Positions 10,927 to 21,923 of a DNA stretch of 64,000 nt are shown here, one piece after another. Positions within the stretch are counted from its first letter, which is position 1. The number at the start of each line of letters is the position of its first letter. Below the pieces are notes generated by a model. The model saw nothing but the letters and a program-made list of their open reading frames with translations, did no database searches and was not told where the DNA came from. This DNA is from Suillus spraguei (lineage: Eukaryota; Basidiomycota; Agaricomycetes; Boletales; Suillaceae): assembly GCA_016800925.1 (NCBI GenBank), contig JABCPU010000323.1, positions 1 to 64,000 of the forward strand, read 5' to 3'. Position numbers and translations under genes: made by a program.

Positions 10927-12771
10927 CTATGAGACAGATATCTGATACGCTTCTTTTACCTTTGCCACAACTTCTGGAACACCAGTATTCTGTGGGGGTA
11001 AAACGTAAATGAGAACACAAGAATCACAACATATCCCACCTTTGTAATCTCGTCACTAATCTTAACGCACTCCTTCCCATCAATCGACCCAAGTTTAATC
11101 ACAATATTCAGCGCCTTGCTCTGTTCCTCATATCCACTGCTTTTTTTCTTGAAATCGTTCGTCAGCCAAGTCCCAATACCAAACGAACCTACACGCGCAA
11201 AAAGAAATGGTTAGGCGAAACACGACCAAAAATAAGGTAATGACGTACACTTGAATCCAAGCAGCTGACACTGCTCATTCAATTCCTTCGCCTTCTTAAA
11301 ATCTAACGCATCGCTGAAGATGATAGCTTTCTGTGTATAATCAATGCCGCGCTCCTCGTACATCCGCTTAGCCCTCGGCGCAAATACTTTTGGGTCCCCC
11401 GAGTCTTGACGCAGGGCTTTCCATTGGTTGGCGCGTCTATTATCAAATTCCTATAAATATAAAAAGGTGAAGATGAGAACAAGAGAAGCTCAAAGTCGTC
11501 ATACGCACCCGATAAAACACTTCAGTAGAGAATGTATCCGTGAGCGTGACCGAAAGACTGTCTCGGTAGAGGTTTGACCAGAGATCTAGAGCTGTTCCAG
11601 CAGCGTCTTTATAATCGCCCAGTGCTGCAATCTAAGCATATATTTGGTTTGAAGAGAATTTATCATGAAAAGAGTAGAACTTGCACCCATAAACCACTCG
11701 CTACAAAAGGCGAAGCGATAAATTAAGGCAATGAAAATACAAAGAACAGCGACGTACTGAGCGATCGTGCCTACCACGTTGAGATCGTATCGCATAGCGA
11801 AGTAAGCCTGCATTCTACGTCAACAAACTAAAAAAGGGGACCATCGACGATTGCATACATTGCTAGTTCCAAAAAAACCCTCCTTCCACTCGTGCGCATC
11901 CGCCGCTTTCTTAATCCCTCTCACTACCAAGTCATGCGTGACGAACGACCGCCTGCGCCGCGTCCCGAATTCGCTGAACGTACATCGCGAGTCTAAAAGG
12001 GATGATGCCTTACGCATGGCTTGTTCTGGACCATTCCCATATTCAATAGCACGACAAAATCAAGAATGAGCGACATATTTTCTTACCTTCCTGACCGGTG
12101 TAATCCCAATCATTATCTGCATATCGAAAATACATCTCACAAAGACACGCCATGAGCGGTACCTCCCATAAAACCGTCTCCAGCCATAAGCCTCTCGCTT
12201 CGATCTTGACGCTGCCCATATCAGGGTCATCAGGAGACGGTAGGAATGTGACAGATATCTACGGGTGTGCGTCAATGCCATGAATTAGTACGGGTATATG
12301 TGAAGAGGGCAAGTAATTACTTGATCGGGTTTGAATCTAAAAGACTGGAGATAATCGAGGTACTCAGGCTTGAAATACTTGCATTTATCTTGGAACCAGA
12401 TGCGCTCATCTTGTGTTAGTTGTACATCGGCGAAACCTGCATGTACTAAATCAAGGACCCCGTAGAATGGATAGTCAGGTAAATACGAACTGCCCAGTGC
12501 TTCGCGAAACTTCTCTATGCATGCTCTAGAGAATCTGCGGTGCTTGTCGCGGTGCGTGAATTTATATACGACTTTTGCGGTAGGATAGTATTCGAAAATG
12601 GCCTGTTGCATCGTGAACTGCGCAACTGCGTCAATATGACAGGAGAAGTATTTGAAGAGACGACGACGGTGCTACTACGATACATACCTTGTATAAGTCG
12701 GTGTCGAGGATCGACACGATCTTGAACTCAGAGTGGACATCTGGGATGCTGGCGCTGGCGTTGCTTGTCAT
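10927..12771 (-). CDS. NPT1: nicotinate phosphoribosyltransferase, paralogue 2 (10 exons)
   Basis: This is the same enzyme as the gene at 6869-8696. Exons on the minus strand: 12771-12688, 12617-12321, 12258-12087, 12025-11859, 11807-11758, 11700-11685, 11631-11509, 11450-11249, 11188-11040, 10989-10927. The sum is 1323 nt and 440 residues. Nine of ten exon lengths are identical to paralogue 1; only exon 1 differs (84 versus 78 nt). Landmarks are SILDTDLYK, FTHRDKH, DLVHAGFADVQLTQDER, RGLWLETVLWEVPLMA, SEFGTRRRRSF, GTIAHEWFMG and IIFSDALDFKKAKELNEQC. Intron 5 splits the His codon as CA/C, and exon 6 is a 16-nt microexon. Intron 6 has a GC donor in a good context (GCAAGT). The other eight introns are GT-AG, so this is the better candidate for the functional copy. 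The start ATG at 12771 precedes a short polar leader. Confidence 0.93.
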
Positions 12772-12876
12772 GATAATGTTGGTAAGAGAGTCGTTGCTTC
12801 AAGTTACCGGTAGATCGGCATCCGAGAAAAATGTTTTCATAGATAAGCGAACATCACGTGCCAAGTGTTACATTAG

Positions 12877-13001
12877 ACATCGGGGTTTACAATATTCAAG
12901 ACAGGTTTAAATGTCGCGCGAAATGTGAAAAATTTCCTAGAAAGGAAACTCCTTGACATTTTGCATAACATTTAAACCAGTCCTATTGCAAACCCCGATG
13001 T
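12877..13001. repeat. 125-bp hairpin-forming inverted repeat upstream of NAPRTase paralogue 2
   Basis: The left arm starts ACATCGGGGTTT and ends GGTTTAAATGT near 12914. The right arm is ACATTTAAACC...AAACCCCGATGT, ending at 13001. The arms of about 34-38 nt match with a few mismatches. A shorter inner inverted repeat (AATTTCCT/AAAGGAAA) sits at the centre. It lies about 105 bp upstream of the start codon at 12771, in the putative promoter. It could be a very small MITE. No target duplication was seen. Confidence 0.65.
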
Positions 13002-13678
13002 GAGAGTGACGAAGCTGAGATATTTTTCACAGAGACAAAATATATAGAGTTCATTTATGCAAAATACAGAAATGACCTGTGTGTGATTTGTCTATTGAGT
13101 ATATTGGTGTTCCATGGAAGTGGTGAGTTGATTTTGAATTTGAAGAGTTTTGTAGGGCTTGATGATGGATATAAAATGTGTCGAGTTGCACGCAAGTCTC
13201 GGACACGTTCTGCAAAGTAATACCAACTCAGGTTTTACAGTGAACCCGCTGACAAACGCATAGCATACTCATACAGAAAAATACCTAGTTATATATACCA
13301 GCCAATGCTAAAACCATGCTGCCAACACCCAGTAATATTCACAACACCCTGGGGTGACAATGCATTAAGCATTATGATAGTAAGACAATGGTGATGCATG
13401 AAGGCTTACTATTTGTAACGCATAATCATGCATCAAGCCATTACACGTTGTAAGACAGTCACCCATAGGACACTCAGCACCCAGTACTTCTGAATTGGTC
13501 CTCGATTGGAAGGCATGGTGATGACAAGAATCGATCGTGATGATGAGAAGTACATTCCCCTCATAGGTACAGTTAAAAGAAACATTTCCCCGCATTTCCA
13601 TACAAAATAGACTGTCCATGCAAAACATATATTCCATACAAAACATATAATCTGTGCCAAATAAATGTATGGTGTACA
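13002..13678. other. intergenic, no gene recognised
   Basis: No coding sequence is supported between the hairpin and the 3' end of the KDZ pseudogene. Methionine- and cysteine-rich minus-strand frames at about 13430-13670 look like low-complexity artefacts. Confidence 0.35.
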
Positions 13679-15525
13679 TTACATCTTGGGGAGAGGTGGT
13701 ACTGAGAGATCTGGGAGGTCAGCATCATCATCTGAGTCTATGTTTGAGAGAGCTCTGTCAGATGATAAAAAGGGAGACCATAAGATCTGGAAATGATCAA
13801 TAAACACCCGGTGAATGCTTGCCTGCTTGGTAGCATAAGCGTGGATGCCCTCAAGACACTCTATGTCCATCTCAGTATGCTGATGCCCCTGCTCAACCCA
13901 CCAGTTGACCTGCCACTCAAAAAACTTGAGAACATGTCGCATTTCCTCATGGAGTAGCTCGACCTCCTCAGCCCACCGCATCGCGCGAGCTTGCGCTTTG
14001 CACCATTCCACCCTCACACCTATAATATATGTTAGTTAATCCTGTGATTCCAAACATTGTAACTCACCTTCGTCATCTGTGCTGTCCCCATTACTATCCA
14101 CACCAGTCATGGTCCAAATCCATGTCAACTTCCGTCTCCCTTGCCCAGGCATGATATCCGGATCAATCAGTGGTTGTATATCATCAGGGTGAAGTGACTG
14201 AAGGCCGCCTTGCCACCCCACCTTTCCAAGTTGTTGCGCCAGGGTATTTAATGCATCCCATGCAGCATGGTACCTTGCAGTGCATGCGGCTTGTTGTCCA
14301 AGGACACGTTCCAAGTCATTCTGAGCCCTCATATTCGCACCCTGCCCGCGCACCCACACCTTCTTGTATGTCAGGAGTGATGAACGTATATGTAGACATT
14401 GACGGAGCTCTTGTAGTGTGTCATGTGCCTGGGCCAGGCGGAGTTCCCACTCATAAAGTCAGAGGTAGGTGGGACATGGATGATTTTCAATAGCCGAAGG
14501 GAGCCAGAGCTTTGAGTCCTCTGCATGCTCGATCGTAGAGGTTGACGAGGTCAAAGTTGAGGTGGAGAGGATGCTCTGCATGATAGGCATGTACAGCACT
14601 TGTGCTGTGCGCCACGACTCAATCTTGTGATGTAACACGTTTCTCTGGCACTGCAACTTCCCTCTCTGTGTGTCTGTCACATGATTACCAAGACCGTTTG
14701 CAAACCTAGCAACCCATCGTCTGTAAAATCCCTCAGCTTCATAATCAGGAGACAAATGTGTGGAACTCACTGATCATCTTCTAAGTCCAGCCCCAAGCCA
14801 ATCAAAACCGCCGCTGAGACCTCAGGATGCAGCGATACGTCTGCGCTGCTTTCAAGTTCCCAACCCTCCAGTTCTGCTAGCCTCAGATGAGCGCCAGCCT
14901 GGGTGATTGCTAAAATAAGTTAGCTCCTTCATTCACAAGTCTCACAGCAGACACGTACCAACTGACTTCACCTCAAATGGATTTGGGATGCTCATATCGG
15001 TTGGATTAGCCTCCCACTGTTCTACCTCGGCTTCCCAGGTTGTGTGATGTTGTTCAGTGATGGCTGTGTTGAGTTCTTCGAAGGCCACTTGGAAACCAGC
15101 CTTCTCCCGCATTGCTTCTTTCATCTTACATAGCAAGCTTGCACCTGAAAGTAGTCAGAGCTGCATCTTCGGGGGACAACACTACTTACCTAGATTGACA
15201 ACCTTTTTCCAATTCCAGTCTCCTAAGTGATCGTCCAAAGTGTCCCATCGACTGCCTGGGCCCATCTCTTTCGTACTAGATGCCACAGGGTTGATATTAG
15301 ACCATCCGTGCTCTGGAGCCTCGCCATCAGTGCGCCCAACCCAATGAGACCAGTTGAAAGAAAGAGATGTCTGACATTTTGTGATATGCACGGGAAGGTG
15401 GAACTTAGGGACAAAGAAGCAGATGTCTTTGGAAGTGTGATCAAGGTGGTAATCTTCTGGAAGTGTCACCATTCTAGACCAGAGATGTTTGTGCCATTGG
15501 CATGCAATATTGTATAATATGTTAA

Positions 15526-16286
15526 TGTTAAGACCATACTCAAAGGGTGAAAGATCCGAAGGGCTTTGGCCTCAGTTCATGCACTGTGCCCCTTTCCCAA
15601 GTAATGCCCCTTATTTCAGAGAGTAGATATATGTCCGAAGACCCAGAAGGTGTTGCATGATGGATCTGGACGTCCGAAGGTATCAGATATGGTACGTCCG
15701 AAGGTTTATCTGGAGCGTAGGGATGGAACAAGGATTAAGGCTAGCTTCGGAACGAGTTCCTAACTAGAAACTAACAGAGGTAGACTATCTGAAGATAGAA
15801 TCGGAGATATAGACTGAAGGAATCAATCCCAAGTCTCGGAAGATGACTTAGAGCGGAGAGTGACTCAAGTCCAGAGGAAACAGAATGAGCAGAATCTAAG
15901 ATGATATTCGAACTAAGGTTCTACAGAGATCTACAAGTGGTTTATATACTGTAAGTATCTAATATGGATAATCAACAAGTCTGGGACCGAGGGCTATGTA
16001 CAAAGTATAACAGAAGTCTATTAGTTAATGCACAGCGGATCAGTAAGCACAAATCAGAAATGAAACACAGGTAACGGATCAGTGACACAGGACGGAAGTA
16101 TACACAGCCGGAATACTGGAAACAGGAGGAATGATGAAAGGAGATAGACGCAGATATACACAAGGGAGTTAGAGTGCGAGAAGTGAGCACATTCAGATGG
16201 GCGATCCAGACAGGATCTGTGGACCGGATGGAAGTAGGGTTGATCGGATCTGATCGGATCTGAGATTGGAAATATGGTATATGACA
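15526..16286 (-). repeat. solo LTR, family B, inside KDZ lineage 1
   Basis: A 761-bp LTR whose sense strand runs TGTCATATTTCC-like start to CTTAACA end, here inverted. The flanks GTTAA (15521-15525) and GTTGA (16287-16291) are a 5-bp target duplication with one G/A difference. Other members are at 18050-18775, 21924-22670, 25801-26550 and the split copy at 53250-53447 plus 60820-61392. Confidence 0.88.
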
Positions 16287-16859
16287 GTTGAGAACTTCCA
16301 CAGAGTGGTGGCATAAGGTTGAAAAGAACAAAAAAATTATATTAATATATCTGAGGTTGGTAAGTCAGTGATGCGAATATGCGAACATCGAAACAGTACA
16401 TACCTCTCGCCTTTCTGCAAGTCACCCACACCATTAGGAAGTTTCATGTTATGGCATGCACAATCGATTGTGCCAAGTCCTGTAGCTGCCAGGCCCTTCG
16501 ATGGCTTGGACTCTGCCATGTTCACTGCGTTGTGACTAGCACATGAGCTTTTCTGCATTATGTCCCATTAATGTGAGCGTCTATGTATGTTAAAAATTGA
16601 ATACGTACCTCCTGGGTCTCCATGCCATGATTGTTCAGATACAACCAGTATGCAGTCTCATCGACAAAATAACTCCACCCACTTGATAAGCTGGGATCCA
16701 CAGTGTCTTTTGAGACTATCCATCTCTTGAGCCAAAAGTTAGCATCGATGGCAAAAAATGAAGTGTACAACCATCTAGAGACATCAAGAAAGTTGTTGAC
16801 ATAAATTAAGTAAGTACATACCTCCTTGCTTTCGAAGAAAGTGTCCAATCATCCAGTGT

Positions 16860-17330
16860 CATACATGGTATGATATTCATACCAAGCTAATATATAAGAA
16901 GGAGTGATAGGAAAGATCCAACAGTGCATACTATATCTCTAAGTTGTCCCATATTTTTGCTCACACTTTGATTGTCTTTTATATTTTTTACTTTACTTTA
17001 CTTTGATTTACTTCCTTCATATTCTATCCCCTTTCATTTTATTCCAGAACTTTCTATTCTCAAATTTGATGATTTATAAGACTTTCAGACTTGACTCATC
17101 ATGTTTTGTCATGATTTATCATGCTTTGTAAGATCTTTGTAAGATTTGAACTTTATTTGTAATCTACTTAGTAAAAAGGATGAGTAAGCTCACCCAAAAG
17201 GCTTGGTTTGTCAGCTTTTGCATGACCAATCCCTGAGATGACTCAACAGCCTTTTGTCATGCTTTGTAAGAATTCACTGTATTTATAATGTACTTAGTAA
17301 AATAAGCTGACTCAACACACTAAATAGGAA
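16860..17330. repeat. AT-rich insert with degenerate duplicated motif in the KDZ pseudogene
   Basis: Low-complexity AT-rich sequence contains the motif CATGCTTTGTAAGA twice (about 17130 and 17258). Each copy is followed by a related 50-60 bp stretch ending in CTTAGTAAAA and CTCACCC/CTCAACA. It occupies the place where coding sequence between the CxC2 domain and the catalytic core is expected. Origin unknown. Confidence 0.45.
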
Positions 17331-18049
17331 GGTTTCTTACCAATCTTGTTGTTGTAGGCTCGAGTAGGAAGCAGACACGAGTCGCCAACCTTGTGACCGA
17401 GTTGGATGCGAAGACCGAGATCTTTGAGGGTTATGCTTTGAAAATAGGTGCTGTTCCATTCCTGTGTTCCCATCAATCATGGGCAGCATCTTGATCGAGA
17501 AAACACTCACCTCCACATGATGCACTGGTGAATGAGCATGAGCATAAATAATGCACACTTGACATAATAAATCAGGGGCAAAACAATATTTGCAGTGGTA
17601 CAAGCCGACATTCATCCTGCAGGACCTGCATCAGTCAGACGAAGAATCATGGCCTCTTCCATCATGACAGAGCATTTCAAGAAGGAACAGTTCACCGCCA
17701 TGGTCTATCCAGCAATGGAGAGGATTATCCTAGAAAGGGTAAGTATGTGCATGGCAAGTGCAAAGTTCTGCACAAACAGCAGGTGTGCGATCATGCTTGG
17801 CCTGATCGTCTATGTCTGCTTCAAGTGGTGTGTCTTCATCCATCGGAGAGTGATCATAATAGGGATGATCATAGTTGCTGATGTTAGCACCGAGATCAGA
17901 TCAGTTGTGACATAGGAGGGTACCAAATCTTTGAAGACAGTCTGGCAAGATGTTAAAAGACCATGTGACAGGGAGGAAAATTTCACTCTCTCGTGAGCAG
18001 AGGGCACACTAGATGAAGGAAGGACTACATATTCATTGAAATGAGATTG

Positions 18050-18775
18050 TGTTAAGACCGTACTCAAAGGTAGAGAGATCCGAAGGGCTTTGGCCTCAGT
18101 TCGTGCACTGTGCCCCTTTCTTGAGTAATGCCCCTTATTTCAAGGAGAAGTTATTTGTCTGAAGATCCGGAAGGAGTTGCATGGTGGATCCGGGCGTCCG
18201 AAGGTATTGGATATGATACGTCCGAAGGTTATTCGGAACGTAAGGATAGAACAAAGATTAAGGCTAGCTTCGGAATGAGTTCCTAACTAGAAACTAACGG
18301 AGGTAGACTATCCGAAGATAGAGTCAGAGATATAGACTATAGGAATCAATCCTAAGTCTCGGAAGGTGACTTTAGAGCAGAGGGTGGCTCAAGTCCGGAA
18401 GAAGCAGAATGAGTAGAATCTAAGATGATATTCGAACTAAGGTTCTACAGAGATCTACAAGTGGTTTATATACTGTAAGTATCTAAGACGGATAATCCAC
18501 AAGTCCGGGACCGAGGGCTATGTACGAAGTGTAACGGAAGTCTATTAGTTAATGCACAGCGGATCAGTAAGCATGAATTGGAAATGAACACAGGAAATGG
18601 ATCAGTGACACAGGACGGAAATATAAACAGCTGGAATACCGGAAACAGGAGGAATGATGAAAGGAGATAGATGCAGATATACACAAGGGAGTTAAGGTGC
18701 GAGAAGTGAGCACATTCGGATGGGTGGTCCGGACGGATATGGTCGGATCTGAGATTAGAAGTATGGTATATGACA
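18050..18775 (-). repeat. solo LTR, family B, with GATTG target duplication
   Basis: A 726-bp LTR flanked on both sides by GATTG (18045-18049 and 18776-18780). It interrupts the N-terminal exon of the KDZ gene. Codons before and after (GRMQS/HFNEY) are in frame once one duplication is removed, so it landed in a once-intact gene. Confidence 0.92.
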
Positions 18776-18825
18776 GATTGCATGCGCCCACATCTGCTAC
18801 CACAACCAAGCTTGATGCCACATTG

Positions 18826-18874
18826 TCCACAACCACAACCATGACCACAACCACAACCACAACCACAACCACGA
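18826..18874. repeat. ACCACA hexamer microsatellite
   Basis: Imperfect ACCACA/ACCATG units lie within the KDZ N-terminal exon. On the coding strand they give a Gly-Cys run; the other frame would give poly-Val. Confidence 0.7.
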
Positions 18875-19014
18875 CTGTTAATTTCATGGAATGTCCAAGG
18901 CAGCATCCCAACTGGAACCACAGTTACTTCTGGTGGGGGTGGGACAGCTGGAACATCGCTGGAGTTTGACATTGTAGGGGAGGTCTTCTATGTTGTATCC
19001 AAATGCAAGTGTGG

Positions 19015-20158
19015 TGTAGCAAGAAAAGTCATGCTGACTGTCAAAACCCCGTTTTCGACAAGCGTCTCGTTACCGTCTGCAGTGGCAACTGAAGAATTTC
19101 CTTATAGCGACGAAATAGCCTTTTTGCTCCGCTAAGGTGGAACCGTTCTTCTCCCGTGAACCCTTACCAGATCCTTGCACCAATGCCCTCATGTCCCATC
19201 CAATTCCATCTAGAATCCATTGGTGCATAGTTACCTCGCTTCCACCATTACTAAATCTACGGCATGATTTACCTTACATCTCAAGGGGCCGCTGCACGCT
19301 GTGCGCCTCTTTATTAAATACCCTGTTTATTTTCTTTCTTGCTACCAGACTCGCATAGCTATCTCATATGTGCTCGCATATGTTAAAAAGGACTCAACAT
19401 ACATACCGTTACTTTTACTTCCTGTTACATCCCTTCACTAGGACTTAGTATCTGAAACACTTGCTAGTCACAATCTATTTGCCTTTGAACTTTTCTCCAT
19501 TTGAACTTCACTCATTTATTTAACTGCCGGTGACTTTACTGCTAAAGTACCACGCAACTTTTGACTTCGTTACTCATAACCAGACCGCAGCCAGTGATCT
19601 TGCTGGGTTGTTACCTCTCTCACCAATGTTCCCGCTCATATGGAGTTGCTGCTACCGCTACTGCACCGCCGGTAGTAATAACATTTTTGTCTCGCTCAAG
19701 TAACTTTGTCCTTGCTTTCGCTAGCTAACGTTGCAGCTATCCTTACCGCGCATGTACTGCTGACATTGCACTAGTACCACGATATACCACTACCGCCACT
19801 AACCTTGGAAGTCGGAATTCTCATTGCCTTATTAGTACTTCGTTGTTTCCTTCACACTAACTTAGAAGGAATTGCTTTCATTGCAGTCCTCTTGAAGCAG
19901 CTGAGTGGGGGTTTAGATGGAGATCTCTATGAAGAATACATGATATCAGAAGTTGAAAATGTTGCTTTGCTCTGATCGAGGAGTGTGTCACGGTCCTAGA
20001 GCCAGATTTGTCGAAGCAGTCTGACAATTGAGACCAGCAAGTACTGCGTATTTGATCAGAACATATAAGAAGACGGGCTCTTTTGTGTCATGACGGACAC
20101 TCGCACCTTCAGTAGGATTATCGCTGCGCTTATACTTAGGCCAGCGCTAGTTTCTTCA
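19015..20158 (+). repeat. LTR-like copy, family D2
   Basis: It starts TGTAGCAAGAAAAGTCATGC and ends near TTAGGCCAGCGCTAGTTTCTTCA, parallel to the LTR at 45372-46306. About 200 bp (roughly 19895-20095) is not shared with that copy and looks like an insertion or a different subtype. No target duplication was identified. No coding sequence is seen. Confidence 0.65.
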
Positions 20159-20660
20159 TTTAGCGGGCTGTCAGAGCAATGAGCATAAGGAATCGTAAGG
20201 AGGATCACTTACTATACTTCAGGATCCTCCAAGTCTTATGTAGTATGAGAACTGTGCTCGGCGGATTTTGTCAATGTGAGTGTGATATAAGATGCAATTG
20301 AAACAAGATTTTACTTACCACTAGCCACCAAGCCCCTTCACACTTAGCATCATCCAGTCCTGTTCCCTCTTGCACTGCCATTCAATTAAAATGAAAGTTT
20401 TTTCCTATGCTCATCAAGGAACAGACCTTCAAAAGTCAGATATATTGGAACGTATGGACATAGAGAGTTTGGATCAGGAAGAGTTACAGCATTGAGTCGT
20501 AGCTCCATTGTACAGGTTGGGCCAATGCGACCCTCATCCTGCACAGAGTCAGGAGAGTCGCAGACTAATTTTTTGCCTTGTCTGAGGCTTCCAGATCAGT
20601 TTCCGGAGTGAGCACAGTAGCACGGCCTTTGGCAGTGCACAAAGTGGATTTGATACAGTC
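20159..20660 (-). pseudogene. probable degraded retroelement sequence downstream of the gag knuckle
   Basis: Minus-strand frames (for example KLVCDSPDSVQDEGRIGPTC near 20530-20590) continue past the gag zinc knuckle and could be the start of a protease region. No catalytic motif is visible. Assignment rests on position. Confidence 0.3.
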
Positions 20661-21870
20661 TCAGGCAGTGTGGCCAGGTCCACCACAGAACATACAGAGC
20701 CTTTTGTCGATACGCCTCTGACACTCCTGGGTGGTTAGCTTTCCGTCTGCACCAACAACGCTAGGAAGTTCCGAAGCCTTCGGGCAGAGGAGGTTGTGGA
20801 GGATGTGGGCTTATTAAATTTGGGCGTATCAGATCCAGACGAGTTGGAGTTTGTCCAGTCGGATGCTGACTGCCTAGGCGGATTGGAAGAGATGACTTCG
20901 CCCCTCCATTCCCAGTAACGGGCGTCGATGGTCTGGGCGAGAGTCTTGAATTCCAAAAGGGTAGTGGGTTTACCCATATGACTAATCTCATCTTTGATTT
21001 GGGCTGGAAGTCCATTGTAGAATTGGCATCGTAAAGCTCCATCTCCCCATTCACGTACTTGGGAGGCAAGTCGTTGGAATTCTACAACGTACTTGGGAGG
21101 CAAGTCGTTGGAATTCTACAACGTACTTGTTGATGCATTGTCCGTCATGCATATGGAGCTGTTCCAGCTGCATTTCTGCGTCTCCGAGGGGTTGTGGGGT
21201 CCGAAGTTGGTTTGGAGCTCAAGCATGAACTTGGAGTAGTCATCCATCCAATCCGGACAGTTGCTATATCCATCCGAAAGGAGATCCGGTTCAAACCACT
21301 TGAGAGCCATACCCTTGAGGTAAGATTGGGCGAAGTTGACTTTAGTGCGTCTGGAACGGAACGCATTAGGTTTGCTCTGGAAGTTGAGCTCACACTGGAC
21401 AAATAATGCTCAGAGCTTGCGAGGGTCGGATCCGTCGAAGGTATCTGGTTCGCAGATTTTGACTTTACTATCATCCGAGGTGGTGGTACGATGGCTACTG
21501 CGAGCGAGGTGATTAATAGCTACAGATAGTTGAGCTAAAACCCGGTCCTGAGGGTTCAGATGGTTATGGTCTTCTTCATCATCCGATCCTCATCGTCCGG
21601 ATCATCACCTCCATCATCTGGTGGGTTGCCGCGCAACTCATCATCAAAACGAATGGTCGGGCGTGAATTAGTGTCTGGGTCATCCATGTTCCGAGTTGGT
21701 GTAACCGGATCCGGTCTGGCTTGACGTGCAGAGATGCTTTGACCTATGTTGCTCATGCTCGCACAGTGTTGAGAGAAGCTGGTGAATGTTTGGATGATGG
21801 GTGTCGGATCTCGTTGGATTGGACCAAGTCCGGCTCCTCAGAGAGTGTTCTGAGTTTTACGGGGAGGCAT
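20661..21870 (-). pseudogene. Ty3/gypsy gag, degenerate
   Basis: A start at 21870 (MPPRKTQNTL) is followed quickly by an in-frame stop. An acidic linker (PPDDGGDDPDDEDRMM, near 21580) follows. The gag core is at about 21310-20900 (MALKWFEPDLL, LQTNFGPHNP, LRCQFYNGLPAQIKDEI, TLLEFKTLAQTIDARYWEWR). The zinc knuckle CMFCGGPGHTA-stop-DC is near 20700-20660. The stop at 20663-20661 is TGA where the family normally has Arg, consistent with CGA to TGA. A 26-bp sequence near 21063-21120 is directly repeated (ACGTACTTGGGAGGCAAGTC). No pol follows. The LTR at 21924-22670 is its 5' LTR by position and orientation. Confidence 0.8.
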
Positions 21871-21910
21871 GATGTGGGATTGTTTAGAAAATGTTACTTG
21901 GAAAGGTGTG

Positions 21911-21921
21911 AGTTTGAATAT
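21911..21921 (-). other. putative self-primer binding site, family B element
   Basis: Plus-strand AGTTTGAATAT lies 2 nt from the LTR edge. It matches AGTTCGAATAT inside the LTR (22309-22299) at 10 of 11 positions. The one difference is T for C at a CpG. The LTR copy starts 34 nt after the TATA box (TATATAAA, first T at 22343). Confidence 0.55.
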
Positions 21922-21923
21922 AC

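Larger units (their letters stand above)
13679..18972 (-). pseudogene. KDZ (Kyakuja-Dileera-Zisupton) transposase, lineage 1
   Basis: Read right to left. The N-terminus starts at 18972 (MSNSSDVPAVPPPPEV). A CxC2-type cysteine cluster lies at about 17500-17615 (CKYCFAPDLLCQVC, then LKDLGLRIQLGH near 17420). The first catalytic Asp block is AIDANFWLKRW near 16735. GVGDLQKGERYV is near 16420, YNIACQWHKHLW near 15505, and DGEAPEHGWSNINPVASSTK near 15300. The C-terminal coiled region ends at 13679 with a TAA stop. Two solo LTRs interrupt it (15526-16286 and 18050-18775), and flanking codons join in frame when one target duplication is removed. The family Asp in YDIACQ is Asn here (codon 15511-15509), and two Arg-to-Trp changes flank the first Asp. 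A repeat-rich insert at about 16860-17330 replaces coding sequence. It is inactive. Confidence 0.87.

Noticed and set aside
13365..13679. Met/Cys-rich small protein
   Set aside because: Low-complexity reading of a CATACAAAACATAT-type repeat with no support as a gene.
18564..18911. Poly-Val membrane-like protein on the minus strand
   Set aside because: It is a wrong-frame reading of the ACCACA microsatellite and adjoining LTR.
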